From: Bacteroidota bacterium
GTDB taxonomy: Bacteria; Bacteroidota; Bacteroidia; Chitinophagales; Chitinophagaceae
Length of the DNA stretch: 64,000 bases
NCBI GenBank assembly: GCA_020161435.1
Contig: JAIUNV010000001.1
Location: 434,001-498,000, forward strand
Direction: 5' to 3'
Part shown: piece by piece, positions 17,080 to 25,068 of the stretch
Position numbering within the stretch: the first letter of the stretch is position 1
Layout: every line of letters begins with the position of its first letter
Notes under the pieces: model-generated
Databases searched by the model: none
What the model was told of the DNA's origin: nothing
The model's input: the letters and a program-made list of their open reading frames with translations, nothing else
Made by a program: the position numbers and the translations under genes

Positions 17080-18804
17080 TTGTCTGACACCACTCATATA
17101 CACATCAAAAGCGGCGGGAAGGACTCGCATACCTACGATGCCATTGTGATTGGCAGCGGCATCAGCGGTGGCTGGGCAGCTAAAGAGCTGTGTGAGCAAG
17201 GCCTCCGTACACTGGTGCTGGAAAGGGGCCGCAATGTGGAGCACATCAAAGATTATCCTACTCACAACCTCGATCCATGGCAGTTTCCACATCGTGGCCG
17301 CATGCCCAAAGAAGCCCTGGATAAAAACCCGCTGATTAGTAAAGCAGCAGGCTATGCAGAAGACACGGCTCATTTTTTTATTCAGGATACCGATCATCCT
17401 TACATACAAGAAAAACCTTTTGACTGGATACGGGGCTATCAGGTAGGCGGCAAATCACTTACCTGGGGGCGAAGCTGCCAACGCTGGAGCGATTGGGATT
17501 TTACTGCCCCTGTCCGCTATGGTTATGGTATTGAATGGCCCATAGGTTACAATGATATAGCACCATGGTACAGCTATGCCGAACGTTTTATCGGTGTGTG
17601 TGGTACGGCAGAAAATATTGAGTCGATGCCCGATGGCGAATTTTTACCCGGCTATGAACTCAACTGCATTGAACAACAGTTGCGCAGCACCCTGAGCAAG
17701 CAATTCAAACGGCATTACATTACCGGCAGGTGGGCACAGCTTACCGAGCCTACGGCACTGCACTTGCAGCAAGGCCGCAGCCAGTGTCAAAATAGAAACC
17801 TCTGCATGCGGGGCTGTCCCTTTGGCGGCTATTTCAGCAGCGTTACCTGCACCTTGCCATGGGCACAAAAAACCAATAACCTGACGATTCGGCCGCACAG
17901 TGTGGTGCATTCTCTTATTTACGATGAGCAGTTGCAAAAAGCCACCGGTGTAAGGGTAGTGGATGCACAAACAAAAGCAGTGACTGAATATTTTGCCCGC
18001 ATCATTTTTGTAAATGCATCGGCACTCAACAGCAATCTGATTTTACTGAACTCCACATCCAATCGTTTTCCCAATGGTTTGGGCAACGATAACGGACTGA
18101 TGGGCAAATACATTTGCTTTCACAATTACCGGGGAAGCATGGGCGCCACTTTTGAAGGTTATAAGAATCAGTATTTCTATGGCAAAAAGCCGGCAGAATG
18201 TGTGATTCCCAATTTCAGAAACCTGAAAGAAAGAGATGCGGATTTTGTAGGGGGTTATGTCATTTTCAGCGGCGGCTACCGGTCGCGGTTGGATTACGAC
18301 ATGCCGGATGGTATTGGCGCAGCTTACAAAGATGCGCTGAGTGAGCCCGGCCCATGGGGCGCTTACATGTACATGCAGGGCGAAACCATTCCCAAAGCCA
18401 GCAATCATGTACGCCTGAGCAATGAGCATAAAGATGCGTACGATATGCCGCTGCTCATTACATCGGTTGGCTATGATGAGAATGATGACAGGATGGTGCA
18501 GGACTTTCTTCGGGAAGGCAAGGCCATGTTGGAAGCTGCCGGTGCTGTGGAAGTGCACACGCATGACAGCAAACAACCACCGGGCCTCGACATACATGAA
18601 ATGGGTGGTGTACGGATGGGCAAAGACCCCAACACTTCATTGCTGAATGCTTTTAACCAATTGCATCAATGCAAGAACGTATTTGTAACCGATGGTGCCT
18701 GTATGACCAGCACAGGCAATCAGAGTCCGAGTATTTTATACATGGCGCTTACCGCAAGAGCAGCGCAGTATGCCGCCGCCGAAATGAAAAAAGGAAAATT
18801 GTAA
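17080..18804 (+). CDS. GMC family FAD-dependent oxidoreductase
   Basis: A 574-aa flavoprotein with an N-terminal FAD-binding Rossmann motif (AIVIGSGISGGWAAKEL, then LVLERG, residues about 20-50) and a C-terminal GMC domain (DIHEMGGVRMGKDP with the conserved His, then VTDGACMTSTGNQSPS). No signal peptide is seen. In Bacteroidota such enzymes often oxidise sugars to 3-keto or lactone forms. The small partner subunit usual in gluconate-2-dehydrogenase-type complexes is absent here. The start is TTG 17080: no in-frame ATG precedes the FAD motif after the upstream stop (17038-17040), and the nearby ATG at 17069 is out of frame. Confidence 0.9.
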   Translation: MSDTTHIHIKSGGKDSHTYDAIVIGSGISGGWAAKELCEQGLRTLVLERGRNVEHIKDYPTHNLDPWQFPHRGRMPKEALDKNPLISKAAGYAEDTAHFFIQDTDHPYIQEKPFDWIRGYQVGGKSLTWGRSCQRWSDWDFTAPVRYGYGIEWPIGYNDIAPWYSYAERFIGVCGTAENIESMPDGEFLPGYELNCIEQQLRSTLSKQFKRHYITGRWAQLTEPTALHLQQGRSQCQNRNLCMRGCPFGGYFSSVTCTLPWAQKTNNLTIRPHSVVHSLIYDEQLQKATGVRVVDAQTKAVTEYFARIIFVNASALNSNLILLNSTSNRFPNGLGNDNGLMGKYICFHNYRGSMGATFEGYKNQYFYGKKPAECVIPNFRNLKERDADFVGGYVIFSGGYRSRLDYDMPDGIGAAYKDALSEPGPWGAYMYMQGETIPKASNHVRLSNEHKDAYDMPLLITSVGYDENDDRMVQDFLREGKAMLEAAGAVEVHTHDSKQPPGLDIHEMGGVRMGKDPNTSLLNAFNQLHQCKNVFVTDGACMTSTGNQSPSILYMALTARAAQYAAAEMKKGKL

Positions 18805-18830
18805 TGAAAAGAAATTGATAATAATTCATG

Positions 18831-18897
18831 GCCGCAAATTCACAGATTACATTTCGATTTGGTAAGCCTTAATGTATAATCTGTGCATCTGTAGCTA
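18831..18897. repeat. Inverted pair of an AATCTGTG-type intergenic repeat
   Basis: 18877-18897 carries TAATCTGTGCATCTG...GCTA. 18831-18849 carries a related copy in inverted orientation (its complement reads TAATCTGTGAATTTGCGGC), so the two can form a hairpin. A direct copy occurs at 19383-19403, on the other side of the GxxExxY gene. This kind of degenerate repeat looks like a dispersed element associated with GxxExxY genes. Confidence 0.6.
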
Positions 18898-18937
18898 ATT
18901 GATTTTCTTAACCAGGCACACCTCTAAAACACACACT

Positions 18938-19333
18938 ATGGATGAATTTCAGGAGCCAATTGTATTTCTCAAAGAAGAATCCTATAAAATTATTGGCATT
19001 GCTATGGAAGTGCATCGCCAATTAGGAGGAGGATTTGCAGAGATTGTATATAAGGATGCGCTGGTAGAGGAACTAGAAATGCAAGGAGTGCCCTATACTA
19101 GAGAACAAGAGTTTTCAGTAAACTATAAGGGCAGAAAATTGCCGCATAAATTTTATGCCGATTTTGTAGTGTATGATAAAATAATTGTAGAAGTGAAAGC
19201 GAAGAAGGGAGTTGTTGATGAGCATTATAGTCAGGTAATTAATTATCTCGCGGTATCAAAATTGCCGTTGGGATTATTGCTAAACTTTCACGGAAAATCT
19301 CTTGAATACAAACGCATCATTCTCACCAAATAG
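18938..19333 (+). CDS. GxxExxY family protein
   Basis: A 131-aa protein of the GxxExxY family. The naming motif is seen as GGFAEIVYKDAL around residue 29, followed by REQEFSVNYKGRKLPHKFYADFVV and IIVEVKAKKGV. The latter resembles the D...ExK core of PD-(D/E)XK nucleases. Function is unknown; the nuclease fold is an inference from motif shape. It interrupts an otherwise carbohydrate-dedicated gene series, is bracketed by related repeats, and is probably a mobile passenger rather than part of glycan metabolism. ATG 18938 is preferred over a longer frame that begins in the repeat. Confidence 0.85.
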   Translation: MDEFQEPIVFLKEESYKIIGIAMEVHRQLGGGFAEIVYKDALVEELEMQGVPYTREQEFSVNYKGRKLPHKFYADFVVYDKIIVEVKAKKGVVDEHYSQVINYLAVSKLPLGLLLNFHGKSLEYKRIILTK

Positions 19334-19345
19334 ACAGTGAAACAA

Positions 19346-21145
19346 ATGAGTACAAGAACCATGTTATTGGAGGTGAAAAAAATAATCTGTGCATCTGCGG
19401 CTATACTTCTAATTACTTCCTTCAGCGGCTACGCACAGCAGAAAACCTATTGCAATCCCATCAACATCGATTATGGCTACACGCCCATCCCCAACTTTAG
19501 TGAGTGGGGCCGCCACCGGGCTACCGCCGATCCGGTGATAGTGAACTACAAAGGCGATTACTATTTATTCAGCACCAATCAGTGGGGCTACTGGCATAGC
19601 CCTGATATGCTCAACTGGACCTTTCACAACCGCTTGTTTTTGCGCCCCTGGAACAAAGCTTACGATGAACTTTGTGCCCCTGCAGTTGGTATTGTGGGCG
19701 ATACCATGATAGTGTTTGGCAGCACCTATACCAACAACTTTACCATCTGGATGAGCACCAACCCCAAAGCCAACGAGTGGAAACCATTGGTGGATTCATT
19801 TGATATTGGTGGTTGGGATCCTTCCTTTTTTACTGATGATGATGGCCGCTTGTACATGTACAATGGCAGCAGCAACCGCTATCCGTTTTATGGTGTAGAG
19901 TTAGACAGGAAAACATTTAAACCAAAAGGCACCCGCAAAGAAATATATGTGCTGGAAGCGTGGCGTTATGGCTGGCAGCGCTTTGGCGAATACATGGACG
20001 ATACTTTTTTGGATGGCTTCATCGAAGGCAGCCACATGACCAAGTACAAAGGCAAATACTACTTGCAGTATGGTGCTCCCGGAACCGAAATGAGTGGCTA
20101 TGCCGATGGCTTGCTCATGAGCCGGCATCCGCTCGAAGGCTTTGCTGCTGTGAGTGATCCGCTGAGTTTCAAGCCCGGTGGCTATGCCCGTGGTGCCGGT
20201 CATGGTGCTACCTTTCAAGACCATTGGAACAACTACTGGCATGTGAGCACCATGGTGGTGAACGTGAAAAATAATTTTGAGAGAAGACTCGGCATTTGGC
20301 CCACCGGTTTTGATAAGGATGATGTGATGTGGTGCAACGCCGCCTATGGGGATTATCCCACTTTTTTGCCTGCCGTGCAAGGCCCGCAGCGCAATGGGGA
20401 TGCACTCGATTACAACGCCGCCTTTCAGCCCGGGTGGATGCTGCTCAACTACAAAAAACCGGTGCAGGTGTCATCCACACTCGGCGGCTTTAGTGCTAAC
20501 CATGCAGTGGACGAAAACATCAAAACCTACTGGAGTGCAGCTTCTGCCAATGCAGGTGAATATATCATCAGCGATTTGGGCGCTGTAAGTACCGTGCATG
20601 CCGTGCAAATCAACTACGCCGATCAGGATGCAGACAGCAACCGCCTGGGCAAATACAATGCGCAATACCATCAGTATGTGTTGTATGCCAGCGTGGATGG
20701 CAAAAAGTGGACGGTGATAGCCGACAAACGCAAGAACCAAACCGATGTGCCGCATGATTATGTAGAACTGGCTCAACCTGTGAAGGCCCGCTACATCAAA
20801 CACGAAAACATACACATGCCCACAGGCAAGTATGCATTGAGTGGGTTGCGTGTCTTTGGATTTGGTGCAGGCAACAAACCGGCGCCGGTAAAACAGTTCA
20901 TGGTATTGCGGGGCGAGAAAGACAAACGTGGTGCATGGATTCGCTGGAGCCCGTCGAGTGATGCGTATGCCTATGTGATTTACTATGGCACACAGCCCGA
21001 CAAGCTCTACAACAGTGTAATGGTGCACGACGCCAACGAGTATTGGTTCAAAGCCATGGACAAAGAAAAAACCTACTACTTCAGCATTGAAGCAGTCAAT
21101 GAAAACGGCATCAGTGAAAGGCTAAAAACCATTCAGGTAAATTAG
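19346..21145 (+). CDS. Family 43 glycoside hydrolase with F5/8 type C and Fn3 domains
   Basis: About 599 aa: signal peptide (ending SGYAQQ), a five-bladed GH43-type propeller (about 20-330), a discoidin/F5-8C carbohydrate-binding domain (about 345-485, from HAVDENIKTYWSAAS to YIKHENI), and a fibronectin III domain (about 490-598). The acidic triad is recognisable as Asp in RATADPVIV, Asp in GGWDPSFF and Glu in DGFIEGSHM. GH43 members are mostly arabinosidases, xylosidases or exo-galactanases, so the substrate here is open. The signal peptide is encoded across a copy of the intergenic repeat (19383-19403). The start could be ATG 19346 or 19361. Confidence 0.88.
   Translation: MSTRTMLLEVKKIICASAAILLITSFSGYAQQKTYCNPINIDYGYTPIPNFSEWGRHRATADPVIVNYKGDYYLFSTNQWGYWHSPDMLNWTFHNRLFLRPWNKAYDELCAPAVGIVGDTMIVFGSTYTNNFTIWMSTNPKANEWKPLVDSFDIGGWDPSFFTDDDGRLYMYNGSSNRYPFYGVELDRKTFKPKGTRKEIYVLEAWRYGWQRFGEYMDDTFLDGFIEGSHMTKYKGKYYLQYGAPGTEMSGYADGLLMSRHPLEGFAAVSDPLSFKPGGYARGAGHGATFQDHWNNYWHVSTMVVNVKNNFERRLGIWPTGFDKDDVMWCNAAYGDYPTFLPAVQGPQRNGDALDYNAAFQPGWMLLNYKKPVQVSSTLGGFSANHAVDENIKTYWSAASANAGEYIISDLGAVSTVHAVQINYADQDADSNRLGKYNAQYHQYVLYASVDGKKWTVIADKRKNQTDVPHDYVELAQPVKARYIKHENIHMPTGKYALSGLRVFGFGAGNKPAPVKQFMVLRGEKDKRGAWIRWSPSSDAYAYVIYYGTQPDKLYNSVMVHDANEYWFKAMDKEKTYYFSIEAVNENGISERLKTIQVN
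19383..19403. repeat. Direct copy of the repeat, inside the GH43 signal peptide
   Basis: This 21-nt segment matches 18877-18897 at 19 positions. It encodes the IICASAA part of the GH43 signal peptide. The two direct copies bracket the GxxExxY gene. Confidence 0.6.
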
Positions 21146-21189
21146 TAGCTGTTAAAACTGATTTGGTCATAGGGGAGAAGGCTTACTAA

Positions 21190-21921
21190 ATGGACTACTA
21201 CGAAACGAATGCAATGACACAACGAATAAAGAAAGCAATGCTTGCCGGTAAACTAAAAAGGATGCAGTGGCGGACTATTGCAGCAATGATGCTGCTCACT
21301 TGCATCAGTGCTATTACCCATGCTCAGCCTTTTGCAAAAGAAGTCGCCGCCTTTCAAAAGCAGGACAGCCTTGCTTTTCCTGCAAAGAACCAGATTTTAC
21401 TCATTGGCAGTTCTTCTTTTACCCTATGGAAAGATGTGCAACAATATTTTCCGGAGTATCCCATTCTCAACCGGGCATTTGGCGGCTCTACCCTGGCCGA
21501 TGTATGGCGCTATCGTGAGCAAATCATTGCACCGTATCAGCCCCGCCAAATCATTGTGTATTGTGGCGAAAATGATTTTGCCTCCAGCGATACCATCACC
21601 GTAAATACGGTGGTTAATCGCTTCACTCAATTATTTACGTACATCCGCAGTGTATACCCCAAAGTGCCAGTGGCGTATGTGTCGATGAAACCGAGCCCCA
21701 GCAGGCGGCATTTGCTGGCCAAGTACCAGGCTGCCAACAAAGCCATTCAGCAATGGCTGGCTACGCAAAAACGAACGGCATTTATTGATGTTTATCAACC
21801 CATGATTCAATCAAATGGTGAACCTTTACCCCACATTTTTTTAAAAGATAGTTTGCACATGAATGCGCAGGGCTATGCCATTTGGCAACAATACATGAAA
21901 CCTGTTTTACGCAAGAAATAA
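21190..21921 (+). CDS. SGNH/GDSL-family hydrolase (putative esterase)
   Basis: A 243-aa exported hydrolase. After a signal peptide (ending ITHAQ) the SGNH blocks are visible: LLIGSSSFTLWKD (block I, nucleophile Ser), AFGGSTLADV (block II Gly), VYCGENDFASSD (block III Asn) and DSLHMNAQGY (block V Asp and His). Such enzymes remove acetyl or other acyl groups from glycans. Inside this PUL it probably de-esterifies the incoming polymer. A GGGGAG sequence 12 nt upstream supports ATG 21190; ATGs at 21214 and 21262 would also leave a usable signal peptide. Confidence 0.88.
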   Translation: MDYYETNAMTQRIKKAMLAGKLKRMQWRTIAAMMLLTCISAITHAQPFAKEVAAFQKQDSLAFPAKNQILLIGSSSFTLWKDVQQYFPEYPILNRAFGGSTLADVWRYREQIIAPYQPRQIIVYCGENDFASSDTITVNTVVNRFTQLFTYIRSVYPKVPVAYVSMKPSPSRRHLLAKYQAANKAIQQWLATQKRTAFIDVYQPMIQSNGEPLPHIFLKDSLHMNAQGYAIWQQYMKPVLRKK

Positions 21922-21933
21922 ACTCCGACAACC

Positions 21934-24237
21934 ATGAGTACAACGAAACACAGCTTGCTGATTGTGCTGCTTTTTGCAGGCATCGCTGCGTGGGCACAGC
22001 CAAAGCCCGCTGCCAATGCTGAGGCAGCCAAAATGAAAACCTTCATCGACAACCTGATGAAGAAAATGACCCTCGACGAAAAACTGGGTCAGCTCAACTT
22101 GCCTGGTGCCGGTGATATTGTTACCGGCCAGGCCGGCAATACAGATATTGCCAAAAAAATCCGCGAAGGAAAAGTAGGTGGTCTCTTCAACATCAAAGGC
22201 GTAGAAAAAATCCGCGAAGTACAAAAGCTGGCAGTAGAACAAAGCCGCTTGAAAATCCCGCTGATTTTTGGCATGGATGTGATTCACGGTTATCAAACAG
22301 TGTTTCCCATTCCTCTTGGTTTGAGTGCTACCTGGGATATGAAAGCCATTGAACGCAGTGCACAAATTGCTGCTGCTGAAGCCAGTGCCGATGGCATCAG
22401 CTGGACCTTCAGCCCCATGGTAGATATTGCCCGTGACCCCCGCTGGGGCCGCATGGCAGAAGGCAGCGGTGAAGATCCGTTTTTGGGTGGTGCTATTGCC
22501 AAAGCCATGGTACGTGGCTATCAGGGCAACGACCTGAAAGCCAACAACACCATCATGAGTTGCGTAAAGCACTATGCGTTATATGGCGCTGCTGAAGCAG
22601 GCCGTGATTATGGCACTACCGACATGAGTCGTCACCGTATGTACAATGAATATTTTTATCCCTACAAAGCTGCGGTAGAAGCTGGTGTAGGTAGTGTAAT
22701 GGCTTCATTCAACGAAGTAGATGGTGTGCCTGCCACCGCCAACAAGTGGCTGATGACCGATGTGCTGCGCAAACAATGGGGCTTTGGTGGTTTTGTGGTA
22801 ACGGATTATACCGGCATCAACGAAATGATTGACCACGGCATTGGCGATTTGCAAACCGTAACAGCCCGTGCACTCGATGCAGGCATTGATATGGATATGG
22901 TAGGCGAAGGCATGGTAAGCACCCTCACCAAATCTTTGAAAGAAGGAAAAATTTCACAAGCACAGATTGATGCAGCTTGCCGCCGCATTCTCGAAGCAAA
23001 ATACAAACTCGGCTTGTTTGAAGATCCCTATCGCTATTGCGATGTAACTCGTCCGGCCAAAGAAGTGTACACTGCTGCCAACCGCAAAGAAGCCCGCAGC
23101 ATTGCCGCTCAAAGTTTTGTGCTGCTGAAAAACGAAGGCAATGTATTGCCGCTGAAGCGTGGTGGTAAAATTGCATTGGTAGGCCCACTGGCCGACAACC
23201 GTGAAAACATGCCCGGTACCTGGAGCGTAGCCGCCGATTTTTCCAAAGCCATTTCTGTATTGGAAGGCCTGAAAGCCGTAGCCGGACCAAACACAGAAAT
23301 CTTGTTTGCCAAAGGCAGCAACCTCGATTACGATGCCAAGTTTGAAGAAAACGCCGGTATGTTTGGCAAAAGCCTGCGCCGCGACAATCGTCCTTCTGCA
23401 CAGCAAATTGCTGAAGCACTGGAAGTAGCCAGCAAGGCCGATGTAATTGTAGCCGCCGTCGGCGAAAGCGCCGAAATGAGTGGTGAAGCCAGCAGTCGCT
23501 CCAACATCGCTATTCCACAGGCACAAAAAGATTTGCTGAAAGCACTGAAAGCAACCGGTAAGCCGGTGGTTGTGGTATTGTTTACCGGCCGTAGCATGGC
23601 CATTACCGAAGAAGCTGCTGCGTATCCTGCTATTTTGAATGTATGGTTCCCCGGTAGCGAAGCTGGCTACGCCATTGGCGATGTATTGTTTGGCGATGTA
23701 AACCCCAGTGGTAAACTTTCTGCCACATGGCCACAAAATGTAGGCCAGGTGCCCCTGTTTTACAATCACAAAAACACGGGTCGTCCTTTGCCTGCAGGAC
23801 AGTGGTTCCAAAAATTCCGCAGCAATTATCTTGATGTGAGCAACGATCCATTGTATCCTTTCGGATTTGGATTGAGCTACACCACTTTTACCTATGGCAA
23901 CCTGAAACTGAGCAGCCAATCACTCAAAGGCAATCAAACCTTAACCGCCAGCATCGACATTACCAATAACGGAAAGATAACGGGTAAGGAAGTGGTGCAA
24001 CTGTACATTCGCGACATCGTTGGTTCAACCACAAGACCTGTGGCCGAACTGAAAGGATTTGAAAAAATTGAATTGCAACCCGGCGAAACAAAAACCGTTT
24101 CGTTTAGCATTACTCCTGAGCTGTTGAAGTTTTACAATTACGATTTGAAGTACGATTGGGAAGCCGGCGACTTCGATATCATGATTGGCAGCAACAGCAA
24201 AGACGTACAAAAGCAACGGGTAAACTGGCAGAAATAA
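21934..24237 (+). CDS. bglX: Glycoside hydrolase family 3 beta-glucosidase (BglX-like)
   Basis: A 767-aa periplasmic GH3 enzyme with signal peptide (ending AAWAQ). Order: TIM barrel (KMTLDEKLGQL near 47, PRWGRMAEGSGEDP near 168, nucleophile Asp291 in VVTDYTG), alpha/beta sandwich (MSGEASSRSNI with the candidate acid/base Glu), and C-terminal Fn3-like domain (GKEVVQLYIRDIVGS, ending WEAGDFDIMIG). Length and architecture match BglX. It should release glucose from the non-reducing ends of beta-gluco-oligosaccharides. It starts 12 nt after the SGNH gene and is followed closely by the GDPD gene and a second GH3. Confidence 0.96.
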   Translation: MSTTKHSLLIVLLFAGIAAWAQPKPAANAEAAKMKTFIDNLMKKMTLDEKLGQLNLPGAGDIVTGQAGNTDIAKKIREGKVGGLFNIKGVEKIREVQKLAVEQSRLKIPLIFGMDVIHGYQTVFPIPLGLSATWDMKAIERSAQIAAAEASADGISWTFSPMVDIARDPRWGRMAEGSGEDPFLGGAIAKAMVRGYQGNDLKANNTIMSCVKHYALYGAAEAGRDYGTTDMSRHRMYNEYFYPYKAAVEAGVGSVMASFNEVDGVPATANKWLMTDVLRKQWGFGGFVVTDYTGINEMIDHGIGDLQTVTARALDAGIDMDMVGEGMVSTLTKSLKEGKISQAQIDAACRRILEAKYKLGLFEDPYRYCDVTRPAKEVYTAANRKEARSIAAQSFVLLKNEGNVLPLKRGGKIALVGPLADNRENMPGTWSVAADFSKAISVLEGLKAVAGPNTEILFAKGSNLDYDAKFEENAGMFGKSLRRDNRPSAQQIAEALEVASKADVIVAAVGESAEMSGEASSRSNIAIPQAQKDLLKALKATGKPVVVVLFTGRSMAITEEAAAYPAILNVWFPGSEAGYAIGDVLFGDVNPSGKLSATWPQNVGQVPLFYNHKNTGRPLPAGQWFQKFRSNYLDVSNDPLYPFGFGLSYTTFTYGNLKLSSQSLKGNQTLTASIDITNNGKITGKEVVQLYIRDIVGSTTRPVAELKGFEKIELQPGETKTVSFSITPELLKFYNYDLKYDWEAGDFDIMIGSNSKDVQKQRVNWQK

Positions 24238-24247
24238 AACAACAAGC

Positions 24248-25045
24248 ATGAAGCAGTGGATGGTTTTGGGTATGGCAGCCTTGATGGTCATGCCTGTAAT
24301 GGCACAAACAAAAAAGAAGCCCATGAAATTTGCCAATAACAATGTAGTGGCACATCGTGGTGCTTTTAAGGCCAACGGCTTTCCCGAAAACTCCATTGCT
24401 TCATTGCAAGAAGCCATCAGGCTGGGCTGCACCGGCAGCGAGTTTGATGTACGCATGACGGCCGATGATTCACTCATCATCAACCACGATGAGCACTACA
24501 ATAAGCTGCTGATAGAAGAAACAACGTATGCTGCATTGCAGCAGTTTCCGTTGTCGAATGGAGAGAAGCTGCCCACACTGCGGGAGTATTTGCTGGCCGG
24601 TATGAAGGCTAATACGCATACTCGCCTGGTGTTGGAAATAAAGCCTTCGGGCATGGGTAAAGAAAGAGCAGTAAAAATTGTAGATGCTGCTGTGGCTTTG
24701 GTGAAATCATTACAGGCTGAGCAGTATGTAGTGTACATCAGTTTTGATTACAACATGATGCTGCGCCTAAAGCAGTTGGTTCCGTACGCACCTATGCAAT
24801 ACCTCGAAGGCGATAAATCGCCTGCACAACTGAAAGCTGATGGCATCATGGGATTGGATTATCATTTTTCAGTGTTTGAAAAACATCCGGATTGGGTAAC
24901 AGAAGCGAAGCAACTCGGATTGGTGCTGAATGCATGGACTGTGAATGACGCTGCTAAAATGGATGAATTGTTACAATTGGGTTTTGATTTCATTACTACT
25001 AACGAGCCTGAATTGCTGCTGACCAAATTCAAAAAGCGGAAGTAG
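24248..25045 (+). CDS. Exported glycerophosphodiester phosphodiesterase family protein
   Basis: A 265-aa protein with signal peptide (ending MPVMAQ) and the GDPD fold: VVAHRGAF near 36 (catalytic His), NGFPENSIAS, GSEFDVRMTADD (metal Glu and Asp), INHDEHYNK (second His), TRLVLEIKPSG, and C-terminal LNAWTVNDAAKM plus ITTNEPELL. Family members hydrolyse glycerophosphodiesters, giving an alcohol and glycerol-3-phosphate. The position, 10 nt after one GH3 and 23 nt before another, ties it to the glucan pathway. Removal of phosphoglycerol side groups from a glucan is a plausible but unproven role; phospholipid head-group scavenging is the alternative. Confidence 0.92.
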   Translation: MKQWMVLGMAALMVMPVMAQTKKKPMKFANNNVVAHRGAFKANGFPENSIASLQEAIRLGCTGSEFDVRMTADDSLIINHDEHYNKLLIEETTYAALQQFPLSNGEKLPTLREYLLAGMKANTHTRLVLEIKPSGMGKERAVKIVDAAVALVKSLQAEQYVVYISFDYNMMLRLKQLVPYAPMQYLEGDKSPAQLKADGIMGLDYHFSVFEKHPDWVTEAKQLGLVLNAWTVNDAAKMDELLQLGFDFITTNEPELLLTKFKKRK

Positions 25046-25068
25046 CAAAGCGAGGTCTGCCCTTGCCT

